Origin: Bursaphelenchus xylophilus
Taxonomy: Eukaryota > Nematoda > Chromadorea > Rhabditida > Aphelenchoididae
Assembly: GCA_904066235.2 (NCBI GenBank)
Contig: CAJFCV020000006.1
Span: 2,170,001-2,234,000 of the forward strand
Direction of reading: 5' to 3'
Length of the DNA: 64,000 nucleotides
The position numbers and the translations under genes were made by a program. How positions within the stretch are numbered: the first letter of the stretch is position 1; every line of letters starts with the position of its first letter. The notes beneath the pieces were generated by a model. That model was not told where the DNA came from. It did no database searches and saw only the letters and a list, made by a program, of their open reading frames with translations. This document shows, piece after piece, positions 16,701 through 27,470 of the stretch.

Positions 16701-17544
16701 TCGCATGATGGCTACGAGATGTATGACTCAAGCCCTCTATTTCCCCGCAGGAACAATCCCAGCCGATCAGTACCGCCATTACGGACTTGCCATCCCAATA
16801 TACACGCATTTCACGTCGCCAATTCGAAGATATGCGGATGTTGTAGTACATAGACAACTTGCAACTTTATTGGGAGTTTTCAAAAACACGGACATGCCGA
16901 AAATGTTCAGCAGGTCGGCATTGGTCTTCTTGTCCGATGAAATGAACAGAAAGTGAGTTTTAGGGAGGATTTTTTGGGTTACGGTAGTTTTCGTGGTGGG
17001 ACCAAAATTGATGATGGATGTTTTGGTCTTTGAAGGAGATGGCGGTGAATGAGGATAAATGAAGATTGAGCCTTGTTCTTTCAGGAATCGTCTCGCTCAA
17101 CGCGCCAATCGCGCCAGTGTTGTACTAAACACCCAATTCTTGTTGAACAACAAACCAGCCGAAGATGATGGATTTGTAACTCAACTCAAGGAGAATGGTG
17201 TCTTGGTATGTTTGTTAGCCCATAAGGGATATTAGACAAAATGATATGTTGACGGAATTGAAATTTTTAGGATTTTTTGATAATTTTTTTGACCTGACCT
17301 CTCATGGATAATATAATTTTTTAAAGTTTATCCCGATTTTTAGGTTGTGGTGCCGAAGTATGGAGTGGACTCGGTTGTGGAGTTCCCACCAGGCTGCAAC
17401 GTCAAGCTGGCGCTCTTCCAGAAGGTGAAAGTTCGTCTGTCGGTGGAAGAAACGAATCAGCGACGATTTTTGAGAATGCAAATCATTGATCCCGATCTTG
17501 CCGAAGGGGCTGGAGATGCGGAACCAACAGAAAGTTTTATTTAA
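10767..17544 (+). CDS. dis-3: Exosome exoribonuclease DIS3/RRP44
   Basis: Catalytic 3'-5' RNase of the nuclear/cytoplasmic RNA exosome. Exons: 10767-10889, 10931-11133, 11496-11663, 11704-11858, 13925-14416, 14714-15201, 15717-15935, 16064-16399, 16624-16952, 17085-17205 and 17344-17544; all phases agree and give 944 residues, close to human DIS3 (958). Seen: N-terminal CR3-type cysteines (CGLMACNC, residues 54-61), a PIN domain, cold-shock domains around an acidic/lysine-rich low-complexity insert in exon 5, the RNB catalytic motif GCTDIDDALH near residues 496-505, YGLAIPIYTHFTSPIRRYADV in parts, and an S1-like C-terminus. The start follows a TTTCAG acceptor by 2 nt, suggesting SL trans-splicing. 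A polyadenylation signal AATAAA lies at 17635-17640. PIN acidic residues look partly altered (see findings). Intron 4 contains an antisense gene; introns 4 and 6 carry family A MITEs. Confidence 0.96.
11915..13724 (-). CDS. Cysteine-rich single-pass membrane protein nested in dis-3 intron 4
   Basis: Unrecognised family. Exons on the minus strand: 13633-13724, 13509-13571, 12728-12986 and 11915-12679; phases agree throughout and give 392 residues. The N-terminal half is basic and partly helical (RRRRPL; VEVQIMLDWCVKEF; LTEEEIGARCDQIK). One strong hydrophobic segment follows (SIICLLLLPLLIVCAIPLCF, near residues 200-220). The C-terminal part has more than 20 cysteines, many as CC or CCC, in a mostly Ser/Asn/Glu context. 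The cysteines right before the membrane segment (SCSSRCRSTCKTC) could be acylated if cytosolic. The whole gene lies inside one intron of dis-3 on the other strand, and its own second intron holds two tandem family A MITEs. Function unknown. Confidence 0.75.
13005..13220. mobile_element. Family A fold-back MITE, copy 3
   Basis: Starts TAGTGACGGATCTGATCCAG and ends GGTCCCTCACTGTA. It is immediately followed by copy 4, giving a tandem pair inside an intron of the nested gene. Confidence 0.85.
13225..13470. mobile_element. Family A fold-back MITE, copy 4
   Basis: Starts TTGACGGACCTGATCCAGTG and ends GGTCCCTCACTGTA. Second member of the tandem pair. Confidence 0.85.
15207..15341 (-). pseudogene. 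Coiled-coil exon-like fragment antisense in dis-3 intron 6
   Basis: On the minus strand an acceptor TTATTTTAG at 15342-15350 is followed by about 45 codons without a stop. They are rich in Gln/Glu/Arg/Leu with heptad-like spacing (AQRQREEFEQL; SSLEGQVTEAQELLADE). No start, donor or partner exon is visible. It could be a transposed exon of a coiled-coil protein or part of a nested gene I cannot complete. I could not assign it to a family. Confidence 0.4.
15408..15657. mobile_element. Family A fold-back MITE, copy 5
   Basis: Starts TACAATGGGGGATATGATCC and ends GGTCCGTCACTGTA, within dis-3 intron 6. Stem of about 110 bp per arm. Confidence 0.85.
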
Positions 17545-17634
17545 AAGTAATTATAAGTAATTATCATTTGTTGAATTTTTGGATTTCTGGTTGTTTTTTC
17601 ATTGTTGATTTTTTAAAATTTTCGAAAAAATTCC

Positions 17635-17640
17635 AATAAA
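17635..17640 (+). terminator. Polyadenylation signal of dis-3
   Basis: AATAAA 90 bp after the dis-3 stop codon. The receptor gene on the other strand stops at 17679, so the two 3' ends converge within about 135 bp. Confidence 0.7.
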
Positions 17641-17678
17641 AAATCAAAAATATTTATTTGCAAGACGAGTAGAATTCT

Positions 17679-20600
17679 TCACAGGGTATTTGACCTCTCA
17701 TCCGCAGTTATTTTCCTCGAAATTTTCTGAGTTTTTGTCGTTTTTTCGACTTTTTTCTCCTTTTTCGCCGGCTTTTTTTCCTTCCCTTTTATGGCCTCAT
17801 TGGCATTCAAATTCCAAACATTTGAAAGCTGATGGAAGTACTCATTGGTTTGTTGAACCGGGTCGGCTCGATCAATCGGCTTGATTGTGTTCGCGACGTT
17901 CTGAGGGAGCAGACAAAGCAGTCGCAAATGATTTCGAAGCCGTTTTTTCATTGGTCGAAAACGAATGAAAAAGTAAACGACAAAGTAAATTCCGTAGAAA
18001 TCGGCAATCATGTAGAGGAGCTGAAATAATTTTTTGGATTAGGGCGTTAGCTCTGATTTTTTAAAATTTAATTTTTTTTTTTTTTTTTTTTTTTTTTATT
18101 GTTTACTTAGGGCATATTTTTTTCACTTACCTGAAATGCCATTTGAACGTCAAACGAGTTCTGATTTGTACTCAAAATCGCATACACCGAATAAAACGAA
18201 AAAATGACTCCAATAACAACCATAACTCCATAGCCAGCAATCGCTGGCAATAAGGCTCGCAGAGTCTCATTGCTGGTTGCATATTGATATCGAATGGCCA
18301 GCGGGTCATTTAGATGCTTTTGTAACATTCGTTTGTTGTGGCGATAAACGTAGTAGAGGAGCTAAAATTTCGAGAAATTTTAGTTGAAATAGGTAGTTAA
18401 ATTTTGATTACTCTAGGATAGATCGGGACGTCTTTAGTCGAGGAAGAATAATTGGGAAATGGAAAACTTTTTTGTCACACTGTTGGCTAGCTGAATCATT
18501 AATTCGCAGTTTCAACTTACCACAACCCTGATTCTTCCCATTTTCGGCTTGCCGTGCCTTCAGTTTGCTCAGCAAGTCCCTAAAAAAAAGACTTTTTAAG
18601 GGCTGAATGGGCTAGCTGAATGCACGGCTAGCTTAAGATGGAAAGAATCATGGTTGTGGTATGTTGAAACTGCTAATTAACGGTTTGCCTAGCCAACAGA
18701 TTGGCAAAGAAGTTTTCCGTCTCCCATTTATTCTTCTCCGATTAAAGACGTTCCGATCTATCCTAGAGTAATCAAAATTTAACTGTCTATTTCAACTAAT
18801 AATAAGGCGTGACCTTCTTACCCACACTCCGATTATAAAAGTCACGCCTGCGAAGCACCAGCATAATGGTAGTATCAGCGGATGTGTGTACAAGTTTTGA
18901 CACGAGGTTGCGGTCGTGAAAACGTCGAAGGTCTCGGCGATGAAGATATCATACAGTAATGTCGACAACGAAAAAAATATTCCGAAAAGAACCTGAAAAT
19001 GCAATGTTTCAAAACTTTTAATTGTGTTTTCAGTTTCAGAAAGCTATTGTCTTCCGCTGTAATTTCTACGGAAGCAAATCCCGGTATAATACGGCAAATT
19101 TAAGCGCCCGATTATTTTCGCTCCATAATTAAAGGATTGAGGGATTTCGTAGGGCACGGTTTCGGAGTTTGTTGTAGGCATGGCTCCGGGCCGGGCTTTC
19201 CAAAATTTTCCGGCCCGGGCCGGGCCGACTAATTTCTCGGCCCGACCCCGGGCTTCGATTTTCAGGCCCGGCCCGGCCCGGGCCGGCCCGGTTTTTTTGA
19301 AATCTGGATTTTGCCCGGAAAAAAAGGAAAAATAGGGTTTTCGTTAGATTTTTTTCATTTTTTCGAACACAATGCTGATAGCGAACGTAAAATGACCTTA
19401 TTTACCACTCGCCCAAATAAAAAAATAATTTCCCAGTCTATTTGAAAAAATTTTCAAAAATTCTTAAGTGCGACCTCATAGTTAATACGCTGGCAAAAAA
19501 GGAAAAAGGAAAAATTTTCAAAAATACGCAATACCCTTGTAGGTTTTTTCAGATCCGACAAAAGATCTGTGATAAAATATTTTTGCTAAAATTTGGGTGA
19601 CTCTACACAAAAGCTTATGATTTTTTGTAACCATATGGTAAGAAAATTTATGGCGACTTAGTAATTTATAAAAATAATCAGGCGGCAATTGCACTATGTA
19701 TAGGTTTTGCTAAATTATTGTTTACATTTTGCGAAAATGTGCCATAATTTTCCATTCATTTCCTGCTTTCTTTCTTTCCAACCTAGTACAAAAATTTTCC
19801 GGGCCGAACCGGGCCGGGCTTTCCAAATTTTCCAAGCCCGGGCCCGGGCCGGGCTTGGAAATTTAGGCCCGGCCCGCAGGCCCGGGCCGGGCCGGGCCGG
19901 GCTGGCCCGGTTTGCAGCCATGCTTAGTTTGTTGTGAGGGAGGAAAGAGCCCCAAATCTTCGAAAGTTAGTGGAATTTTCTGCCTTACAAGTGTTAGGCG
20001 CAAAGCGAGATAAAATTTGCAGGAGTTTGCATTAGGCCGGCCAAAAAGTCTTGACATGTTTGGACTGTGCGCCGTCGCGTAATTAGCGCGAACTTTACGG
20101 TGCACGCCGTACATGCTCGGTCAAAATGAGTCCCCTTGGAAAGGGCAATCATTTTGGAGACGTTCAAAAAATTGTATTTATAATACTTGGGCAATTTTGC
20201 ACTTACAGTGGAGGACCTGATCCAGTGGCAAAAAACGTACCATTTTGCATCCAGGAAGTATCAAAAAAATGCAGCAAAATACTTCCATCTCCAAGTGAAA
20301 AAACTCTGATTTCAAAAGCGCGGCCGCTTTTTTTGTGAAGGAGAACCTTCAAAACGGAGTTTTTCACTTGGAGAGAGAGGCGTTTTGCCACATTTTTGAT
20401 ACTTCCCGGATGCAAAATAGTACGTTTTTTGCCTCTGGATCAGGTCCGTCAATGTAATTAAGACCAGGCATGCCTCTCGCACGCCAATTTTTTCCGAATA
20501 AGTTCCTCACCATAGATCCGAGCATTGCAAATCCCAACACTCCATTCGTATCGATCCTCCCTTTTCGCTGCACCATAGTCACGACTCTTTCAACTCCCAC

Positions 20601-21597
20601 CAACAGTATAGACGTGCACGACGTTATCATAGCCGTGTCCGTCAGGACTTTGAAGAAAATGCAAATTGTATTCGTCACAACGATCGGTTTGTGATCAAAC
20701 ACTTTTGAATTCAAAGTTTCGCCTATTCGGCCTAAGGCAATGACCGAGTATTGTGAGGAAATTGTGATCTGGAAAAATGGTTTTTCTCTGATTGAGAGAG
20801 TCTTTGACTTACGACCAGAATTTTCATATTTGGATGCATCAGAGAGGTCTTCAGGATCCCATAGTTAAAGTAGAGATTAACAAATAAATGGAGGATATTT
20901 CCAACGTATTGAGCGGAGGTTAGATTCTCAGTAAAACGCTGGATTTTCAGCTGCGATAAGGCCGAAAAGTTGTGGAGATCAATGCCTGAAACGTTGAGAT
21001 ATTTGGTTTGTATTACACTCCGTTCAAAAAGTGTACCTACCCATAATGACTTGTCGATTTCTGGATTCTGGCAAGCGGTATGCAAAAGCGAATGCTACCG
21101 TTTGAAAGAGCGTGTAAGCAAACCTAAAAGAGTTGGCAATTCAAAAGTTCATTCCTAGTCGACCGGTCGGTATAGGCGAAAGAAAAATCTCTATGTACAC
21201 TTTTGAAGCGGCAAGAAATTTTCTTTTGGCTATGCCGACCGATCGATTAGGGTTGGACTTTTGAATTGCCCACTCTATCCGGGTTTCTTACACGTTCTTT
21301 CGAACGGTAGCATTCGCTTTTACGTAACGCTTGCCAGAATCTAGAAATCGACAATTCGTTAGGGGTAGGTGCACTTTCGGAAGGGAGTATCAGTCTGTCG
21401 GAAAAATAATAAGCGTAGCCTTCATCGTCCGCCTGAAAAATGAATTGTGTTGCGCCAAAGTAAAATTTGCTTTTCACTCCAGCGACGCGATTGGTGCCGC
21501 GACATAGCGCTCATTATTTTGCTGACAGACTCAGAAGATTTGATTTTCCATCATTATTCCATCTCTTAACAGACTCACCATCAATCACAATATCCAT
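17679..21597 (-). CDS. Sra/Srab-like seven-transmembrane chemoreceptor
   Basis: Probable chemosensory GPCR. Exons on the minus strand: 21579-21597, 20813-20985, 20511-20768, 18822-18992, 18131-18361 and 17679-18020; phases agree and give 397 residues. Exon 2 has the HPNMKILV end of the first intracellular loop, exon 3 a membrane segment and the ERV motif, exon 4 CWCFAGVTFIIGVW, exon 5 the LAIRYQYATSNETLRALLP stretch that resembles the RYQ..EN motif of Sra/Srab receptors, exon 6 the last membrane helix and a lysine-rich tail. The 19-nt first exon (MDIVID) is inferred from its strong GTGAGT donor and matching phase, so it is the weakest part. Four of five introns hold fold-back or MITE insertions. 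Family call rests on motif resemblance only. Confidence 0.72.
18062..18098. repeat. Poly-T tract in intron
   Basis: A run of more than 20 T on the plus strand in the last intron of the Sra/Srab-like gene. Confidence 0.8.
18381..18798. mobile_element. Fold-back element in intron 4 of the Sra/Srab-like gene
   Basis: Ends TAGTTGAAATAGGTAGTTAA and its inverse TTAACTGTCTATTTCAACTA. Imperfect arms of roughly 190 bp meet near 18590. It fills nearly the whole intron between exons 4 and 5. Confidence 0.75.
19174..19926. mobile_element. GC-rich hAT-like fold-back with 8-10 bp target duplication
   Basis: Ends are TAGGCATGGCT and AGCCATGCTTA. They are flanked by the direct repeat GTTTGTTG on both sides (extendable to AGTTTGTTGT at 19166-19175 and 19926-19935). 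The arms are built of GGCCCGGGCC-type repeats, in strong contrast to the AT-rich core. An 8-bp duplication and TA-G ends are typical of hAT elements. It lies in intron 3 of the Sra/Srab-like gene. Confidence 0.8.
20204..20456. mobile_element. Family A fold-back MITE, copy 6
   Basis: Starts TACAGTGGAGGACCTGATCC and ends GGTCCGTCAATGTA, inside intron 3 of the Sra/Srab-like gene, ending 55 bp from exon 3. Confidence 0.85.
21013..21389. mobile_element. Fold-back element with TACACTCC ends
   Basis: Left arm TACACTCCGTTC...GTGTACCTACCC...GTCGATTTCTGG; right arm is the inverse, ending in GGAAGGGAGTA. Arms are about 150 bp with a short spacer. It sits in the proposed first intron of the Sra/Srab-like gene and directly adjoins the family B MITE at 21388. 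Confidence 0.75.
21388..21534. mobile_element. Family B MITE
   Basis: Starts TATCAGTCTGTCGGAAAAAT and ends GCTCATTATTTTGCTGACAGAC. GAGC-subtype (the terminal repeat is followed by GCGC/GAGC). Confidence 0.75.
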
Positions 21598-22144
21598 CTC
21601 TAGTCCTCCACTCTGTCAAATATTAGAAATTCCACTCAGCTTCAGCAGTAGGATCTCACAAAACCGACAGCAATTTTTTGCACCACACTTTTCCACTCGA
21701 ATTACCGTAGCCCAATCAACGCGAACGGCCACCCTCTAATCGGCAGGTCGCCTGACAACTCGTAAAAAGACCCTCCTTCTCGGAGCCGACTTCCTAATTG
21801 CCAAAAAGTGAAAGATTAATTCCCCTTAGGGCAACAGGCAGATTACTTCTTCAAGCCCAGCCGAAAACCCGTTCATCCGTCCGCCGATTCCAAGGCCGTC
21901 CTGGAATACAATCGGGGCCGGCCCGCTGGCGCGGATTATCGCTTGTGGGAGTGTATTACTCGGCTTACCCGATGAGGTAAGCGGCGTCCAAAATAATCCT
22001 ATTTGCCGTGGGATTTCTGAAGGATTGCTGCGGCCGAGTGCGTAAGAGATTATGGCCGCCGGGTTTGTATGTGTATTATTCTTGATTCCTCGGATGAAAA
22101 GGATCCGAAGACTAATACAGAAACAAAAAAAGTGTAGCATATCA

Positions 22145-23525
22145 AAACTTAAAGGACCAGAAAAGGTATTTTTTGAACCGATTTTTTTATCGGCGTAATC
22201 AGGCAATTTCGTGGCGGGACCATCAAGGGATAGATGTGTTCTCGATTTTTGGAATGGAGAATAAAATTCTCCTGCGAATTTTAAATGGCCGATTGGCCAG
22301 AAACATTGCTTTACGTGTTCAATAGGATGGGAAATGTCCAGGAGCTCCATCTGAAACGTCTACGTAAGTTTATTTCATGTCTTTTAGGCTTGTATTTGAC
22401 TGTTTCTCTTAGAAATACCAGAAAACAGTTCTATGCATGTTTATGTAGCAAGAAAACCTAAATACGACCACATTTTGATCTTGATGTTTGCAACTTGATT
22501 TAGCGGAGCTCCTTTTTCCGCCGTGATAAAATTTTAAACATTTCTACAATTTTCTTTTTAGGTATCTAAAAGAAGGTTTCGATAAGAACAGATTAAGATC
22601 CGGGATTCATGGATGACCGAGAGAAAGAAATATGGTGGACAGGTGAGAAATTTTATTTTTTGTTCATTTTTTAGATAAAACAATCGACAAATTTATCCAT
22701 TGGACCTGAGGGAGAAATTTTAGATAGAATTTTGGATATTTTTCCGCTTTTCTTGCGCAAAATTTTGTGAGATGTTGACCTGGCACGTAACGCTTAATTC
22801 TACTGCTTTTTTATAAGCTGCAGTTCTATAGTAACACAAAAAATAGATAAACTGAGGTCATGGATAATATCGAGATTCGGGCTAAAATATCTACTGGACC
22901 TTTTGGGTTTGTAAATGTTCTGTCAATTTCAGATCCGTGCTACGTCGTGAAAATACAACGAGGCTGGCCATGGCAAGAACGGAGCAATCAGTACGGACAA
23001 TTTCCCGCGTAGTTGAATCATTGTTTCCATCTAATCTTATTAATAAAAACTTTGTTGGTCTGCGGATTGTGTTTCAGCTTGCTAAAGCGATTGACCCTTG
23101 TTCGAAGGAAATTTGTGGTTGGAGATACCTAAAACTGAAGAAAACTGGACAACAGAAAGAACTGAACTAAACACCGAATAGATAAATCAAATACTCAACT
23201 TTTATAACCTTTCGGAGCCTGAAATTTCAAATAGGTCCTGAAAGACGAAAAAAATGTGATTTTGCAATTCTCCATCAAGTACAACATCAATTTTGCACTT
23301 ATCTGAGGATTCTCCATGGGGTTCCTGAAATTACGCGCCTTGTTCAGCACGTTTATCAATGATTCTGGGCCAATTGGCCATTTAAAATCCCCATGAAGAT
23401 TTTACTCTCCATTCCAAAAATCGAGAACACATCTATGCATTGATAGTCCCGCCACGAAATTGCCTGATTACGCCGATAAAAAATCGGTTCAAAAAATACC
23501 TTTTCTGGTCCTTTAAATGTCAAGT
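22145..23525. mobile_element. Inverted-repeat element, arms about 155 bp
   Basis: Left arm (22145-22300) contains AAGGACCAGAAAAGGTATTT and GGCCGATTGGCC; the right arm (23375-23525) is its inverse, ending near AAATACCTTTTCTGGTCC. The 1.07-kb interior has no recognised product. An open frame at 22937-23170, and a possible spliced peptide starting at 22609 with an acceptor at about 22932, are too short to support a call. Confidence 0.65.
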
Positions 23526-23547
23526 GGTCTCTTCAGAATGCTGAAAA

Positions 23548-23699
23548 TATCAGTCTGTCGGGAAAACAATGTGGATTGTCGTGCCTTGGAATCGCCTATA
23601 GTGACTTTGCGACGGCTAGCTGAATATTAGGTCCACGATTTCTGCGAGGCGATACAATTTTCTGCCACAAATCCACATGATTTTTCCGACATACAGATA
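23548..23699. mobile_element. Family B MITE
   Basis: Starts TATCAGTCTGTCGGGAAAAC; the right end is decayed (CCACATGATTTTTCCGACAT). GTGG-subtype. Confidence 0.75.
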
Positions 23700-23708
23700 G
23701 TAAAATAA

Positions 23709-23862
23709 CATCGGTCTGTCGGGAAAATAATGTGGATTCGTCGCATTTTGGAATCGCCCATCATCGCTATGCGACGACTAACCGCGGCTGGGGATTTGGT
23801 CTCTCGCAAGCGGAGTCATTTTTGCTGCGACGAATTCACATTATTTTCCCGACAGACTGATA
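23709..23862. mobile_element. Family B MITE, well-preserved copy
   Basis: About 154 bp with near-perfect inverted ends ATCGGTCTGTCGGGAAAATA and TATTTTCCCGACAGACTGAT, flanked by T/TA. The interior has GTCGC and GCGAC words arranged as a hairpin. No coding capacity. This copy serves as a reference for the GTGG-subtype. Confidence 0.85.
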
Positions 23863-24330
23863 TAAAAACTCCAAACCAAAGGTTAGAATGCAAAGGTTGA
23901 CCAGAAGTACAAATAGTTTTTTGTAGCTCCATGCTACAAAAAAGTGTATGTAAAATGCGTTCGTGTGGAAGGATATAAATTGAAAAGAGGATTTCTCAAA
24001 CGCCAAGGTTTATATTTTCCTCAATTTTTGCGTGTGTAGTCTGCCACATACTGCTTGGCAAGTCAAGCCGAGGTATCAAAATATTTTTTCATTCTATAAA
24101 ATGTCAAATTTCTGCATTTTCCGGCCTTAAAATCTGCATGGTCTCTGCAAAACGCGGGCTAAAAACCTCTGAGAAGGCCAAAAAATTTCATTCACGTCAA
24201 ATTACTTGAAATTCTGGGCTCCAAAGTTCGAAATTTTGCGTTTCTTCCAAGCTCCTGCTTCCTTGTCATAAATCATTTTTTCCCTCTGTAAAAAGTGTTA
24301 TTGACAAATTGTCTTCTCTGAATTTTAGCT

Positions 24331-24489
24331 CTCAGTCTGTCGGGAAAATACCGTTGGTTTGTCGCGTCTTGGAATCGCCCAATATTGCTTTGCGACGGCT
24401 AGCCGCAGCTGGGAATTTAGTTCACGAATGCCACGAGGCGAGACATTTCGGCTGCGACTAATCCGCATTATTTTCCCGACAGACTGATA
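24331..24489. mobile_element. Family B MITE
   Basis: Starts CTCAGTCTGTCGGGAAAATA and ends ATTATTTTCCCGACAGACTGATAC. GTGG-like subtype. Confidence 0.8.
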
Positions 24490-24500
24490 CTTACTACATA

Positions 24501-26059
24501 CAGTAGTTGACAGCGAATTGTCAATTTTTTTATTTCGTATGTAACTTCACTCAGACTCAACAGAATTTGATGAGACTAAGAGCGTTTAAGAGGCTGGGAG
24601 ACACGCTTTAACCTTATGAAATTGTTTTATTTCATATCGGCCACAGGCGTGGTAAAAATTTCAAAAAAAATTTTTTTGGGGGACAACGAATTGTCAATTT
24701 TTACATCTTGAGGCATAAGATCTCAATAAACCAGCATATAAATACTAGAATGGAGAGTAATCAGTTGCCAGCAATCATAGAACAGCATACAACGGGTTTC
24801 AGCCATTAGTATAATCTCCTTCGCTTTCTATAGGTCGGGCACTTGGGGGTGGACCATGTACAATATAATGTCAGCCTGGGGGCTTCCTAGGCCGAAATTA
24901 TCTTATATTCCGGTTTTTTATGGAAGATTATTGCATATATTTAACACACTTGCACCGGATTACAACTTGGAGGGGCTACGGGTCAAAAATTCGTCAGATA
25001 ATATTATTTTTGGTCATTTAAACTCTGTGTTTCGCCCAAAAATCGATAATTTTTTGCCGACAGGGGGCATAGGTTCATTTAATCCTCCTTTACGGCCAAA
25101 CTAACGGCATTCTGCAAATTATTTCATTACCTGTCTCGACGCCCTGAAATTTCCGGGTGAGATTCTGACGGTCCAATTAATTCTTGTGCCACACTAGGCT
25201 GATGAGTAAATTAATGATTTTATTGCACGTCTTCTGCGTTTTTAAACGTTAAAACTAATATTTTTAATGCTTGCAAAAATCTCTAATATGCTAATAAAAT
25301 GTCTTGGAAGTTGCAGGCTTGAAGAAATAAGAATTTTTCTGGGTGTTGCAAACCCGACGTGAAAATTCATGTAAATCCAAATATTTCCCTCTGCATACCT
25401 CTTCCATGAGTGCTGGTACTGACATGTGAAAGGCACTGAATATTTGTCTTTTAATGTAGTTTGTTTTCAAATATAGAAGGTTTCTCCAACGATCTTCATG
25501 CGCGACATTTTTTGATTTTTGATACTCTGACCAACAGTATGAAAGGCCATGATTAACATATTCGAGGTAACAAGGCGCAAGTGTAACCCGTTAGGTGTAA
25601 TTTTTTGACTTGCCCTAGCGTAGTAAGATGTAACCGCCCATAAAAAACCGGAATATAAGATAATTTCGGCCTAGGAAGCCCCCAGGCTGACATTATATTG
25701 TACATGGTCCACCCCCAAGTGCCCGACCTATAGAAAGCGAAGGAGATTATACTAATGGCTGAAACCCGTTGTATGCTGTTCTATGATTGCTGGCAACTGA
25801 TTACTCTCCATTCTAGTCTTTATATGCTGGTTTATTGAGATCTTATGCCTCAAAATGTAAAAATTGACAATTCGTTGTCCCCCAAAAAACTTTTTTTGAA
25901 ATTTTTACCACGCCTGTGGCCGATATGAAATAAAACAATTTCATAAGGTTAAAGCGTGTCTCCCAGCCTCTTAAACGCTCTTAGTCTCATCAAATTCTGT
26001 TGAGTCTGAGTGAAGTTACACACGAAATAAAAAAATTGACAATTCGCTGTCAACTACTG
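24501..26059. mobile_element. Tc1-like inverted-repeat element, 1.56 kb, TA flanks
   Basis: Ends CAGTAGTTGACAGCGAATTG and its exact inverse, each flanked by TA. Arms of about 420 bp (24501-24922 and 25637-26059) are nearly identical; the 714-bp AT-rich spacer has no recognisable transposase. The CAGT ends and TA target fit the Tc1/mariner group. Confidence 0.85.
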
Positions 26060-26370
26060 TATATACTTATTTTATGGTTGCTCTTCATTGACTTGCGCCT
26101 GACCTGTTATTTTTTGTAAAACGGTTTAATTCCTCTGGGTTGCTTGGCGACCCTCGAAATAACATCAGGATTACCTATGAATTAACACCGACAAACCGGC
26201 AATTAACAGCCCATCCCTTCAGGCAAGACGAGGTTAGTTTCTTATAAAACTTTGTAACGGACTCGTTTTCAACTCAATCCATTTTATACATCTTCCTTTC
26301 TTTGCTCCCAAAACTGATGTTTCGTCTATAAAAATCTCAAAATCGAAAGCTTTGAATATTTTCAGTCCGG

Positions 26371-27376
26371 ATGAAAAAGATCACCGACTTCGTTGAGCGC
26401 TGTCGAATGCAGGGAAAGAGCTTTGGCTGCAATGAGACCAAGGTGAGGAGAGAGCAGCACAGGGCCGAGTTTTCGGAGGACGCCGAACACGAGTACCTTC
26501 AAGGGCCTTCGACCCGGATCCAAGAGACCAATGTTGATGATGAACCACTGGATATGGAGGGAAGCCGGTCTAGTTCCAGACAACAGGTCAGTTTAAAGGC
26601 GTGTTGCAAATCGCGGCAGGGCCAATGTGCTATCTGAAAGTTTGCTGAAAATCATAGGGCGCAGCTCGCGTCTTGGGCGCAGCTCGAAAAGAAGTTGAAA
26701 CTTATGTCCGGCGAGCTGCGACACGTTGTTTTTCGGGCTGCGCCCTATCTCTTTCGGCTAACTTTCAGACAACTTTCAGTTAGCACTATCTGAAAGTTTG
26801 CTGAGAATCATAGGGCGCAGCTCGCGTCTTGGCCGCAGCTCCAAAACAAGCTGAAACTTAGCTCCGGCGAGCTGCTAAAGCTTGTTTCCGAGCTGCGCTC
26901 TACCTTTTTCAGCTAGCTTTCAACAAATTTTCAGTTACGTATCTGCCCCAAGTCTGAAAGTCCGCAGAAAAGACTTGGTCGCAGCTCGGAAAACAATCTC
27001 GCGCAGCTCGCCTTGTTAGTATCCGAGCTGCGCCCGAACTGCACTCAATGGTTTGGCTCTTTTCCGAGCTGCGCCCTATCATTTCCAGCTAACTTTCAGA
27101 AACCTTTAGATTGCGAATTTGCACCAGTGCTAATTTGTTTTTGAGTTTTTTCAGGTTGAAATAAACTTTGGTCATGCTGACGTCGCTTTCGGGTTGCATA
27201 AAAAGATGGCCAGCCTCGACAAGGCGTTGAGTCGGCGAACTGAAAGCACTGATCAAGAGGGGGAGCAGCCACAAGAGCCGTCGGAGGAGGCGAATGATCG
27301 TTTAGAAATCGACGATATTGTAATTGAAATCAGAGATGACTTGGAGGAAATTCAAGACAAAAAAGATGACGAATAA
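26371..27376 (+). CDS. Small acidic hypothetical protein
   Basis: Two exons, 26371-26586 and 27155-27376, phase 0, 145 residues. The start follows a TTTCAG acceptor by 5 nt, so a trans-spliced leader is likely; an upstream coding exon cannot be excluded. N-terminal third is basic/mixed (MKKITDFVERCRMQGKSFGC), the rest is rich in Glu/Asp/Ser with an acidic end (DDLEEIQDKKDDE). No membrane segment or known domain is visible. AATAAA at 27372-27377 overlaps the stop codon, and the 3' end converges with Rec-1. The single intron is full of GCAGCTCG fold-back repeats. Function unknown. Confidence 0.6.
26628..27110. repeat. Tandem GCAGCTCG fold-back repeats in an intron
   Basis: Two consecutive units of about 160 bp, each starting TATCTGAAAGTTTGCTGA and ending CTTTCAG/CAGTTA with inverse repeats of GGGCGCAGCTCG inside, followed by a third, rearranged unit. 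Each unit can form a hairpin. The run occupies nearly the whole intron. Confidence 0.8.
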
Positions 27377-27470
27377 ATTTATTTTTTATCCAAATGGAGA
27401 TCAAGCTGATAGTCAAAAACGTTAAAATTATCATGTACATAAAGTGGAAAGCAAAGTATATAAGGATGTT

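Noticed and set aside
19174..19926. CpG-rich promoter island
   Set aside because: The GC-rich tracts are inverted repeats of one word bounded by a target duplication, so they belong to a mobile element.
22609..23170. Two-exon micropeptide inside the 22-23.5 kb element
   Set aside because: The splice junction is plausible but yields fewer than 40 residues with no supporting similarity and lies inside a repeat.
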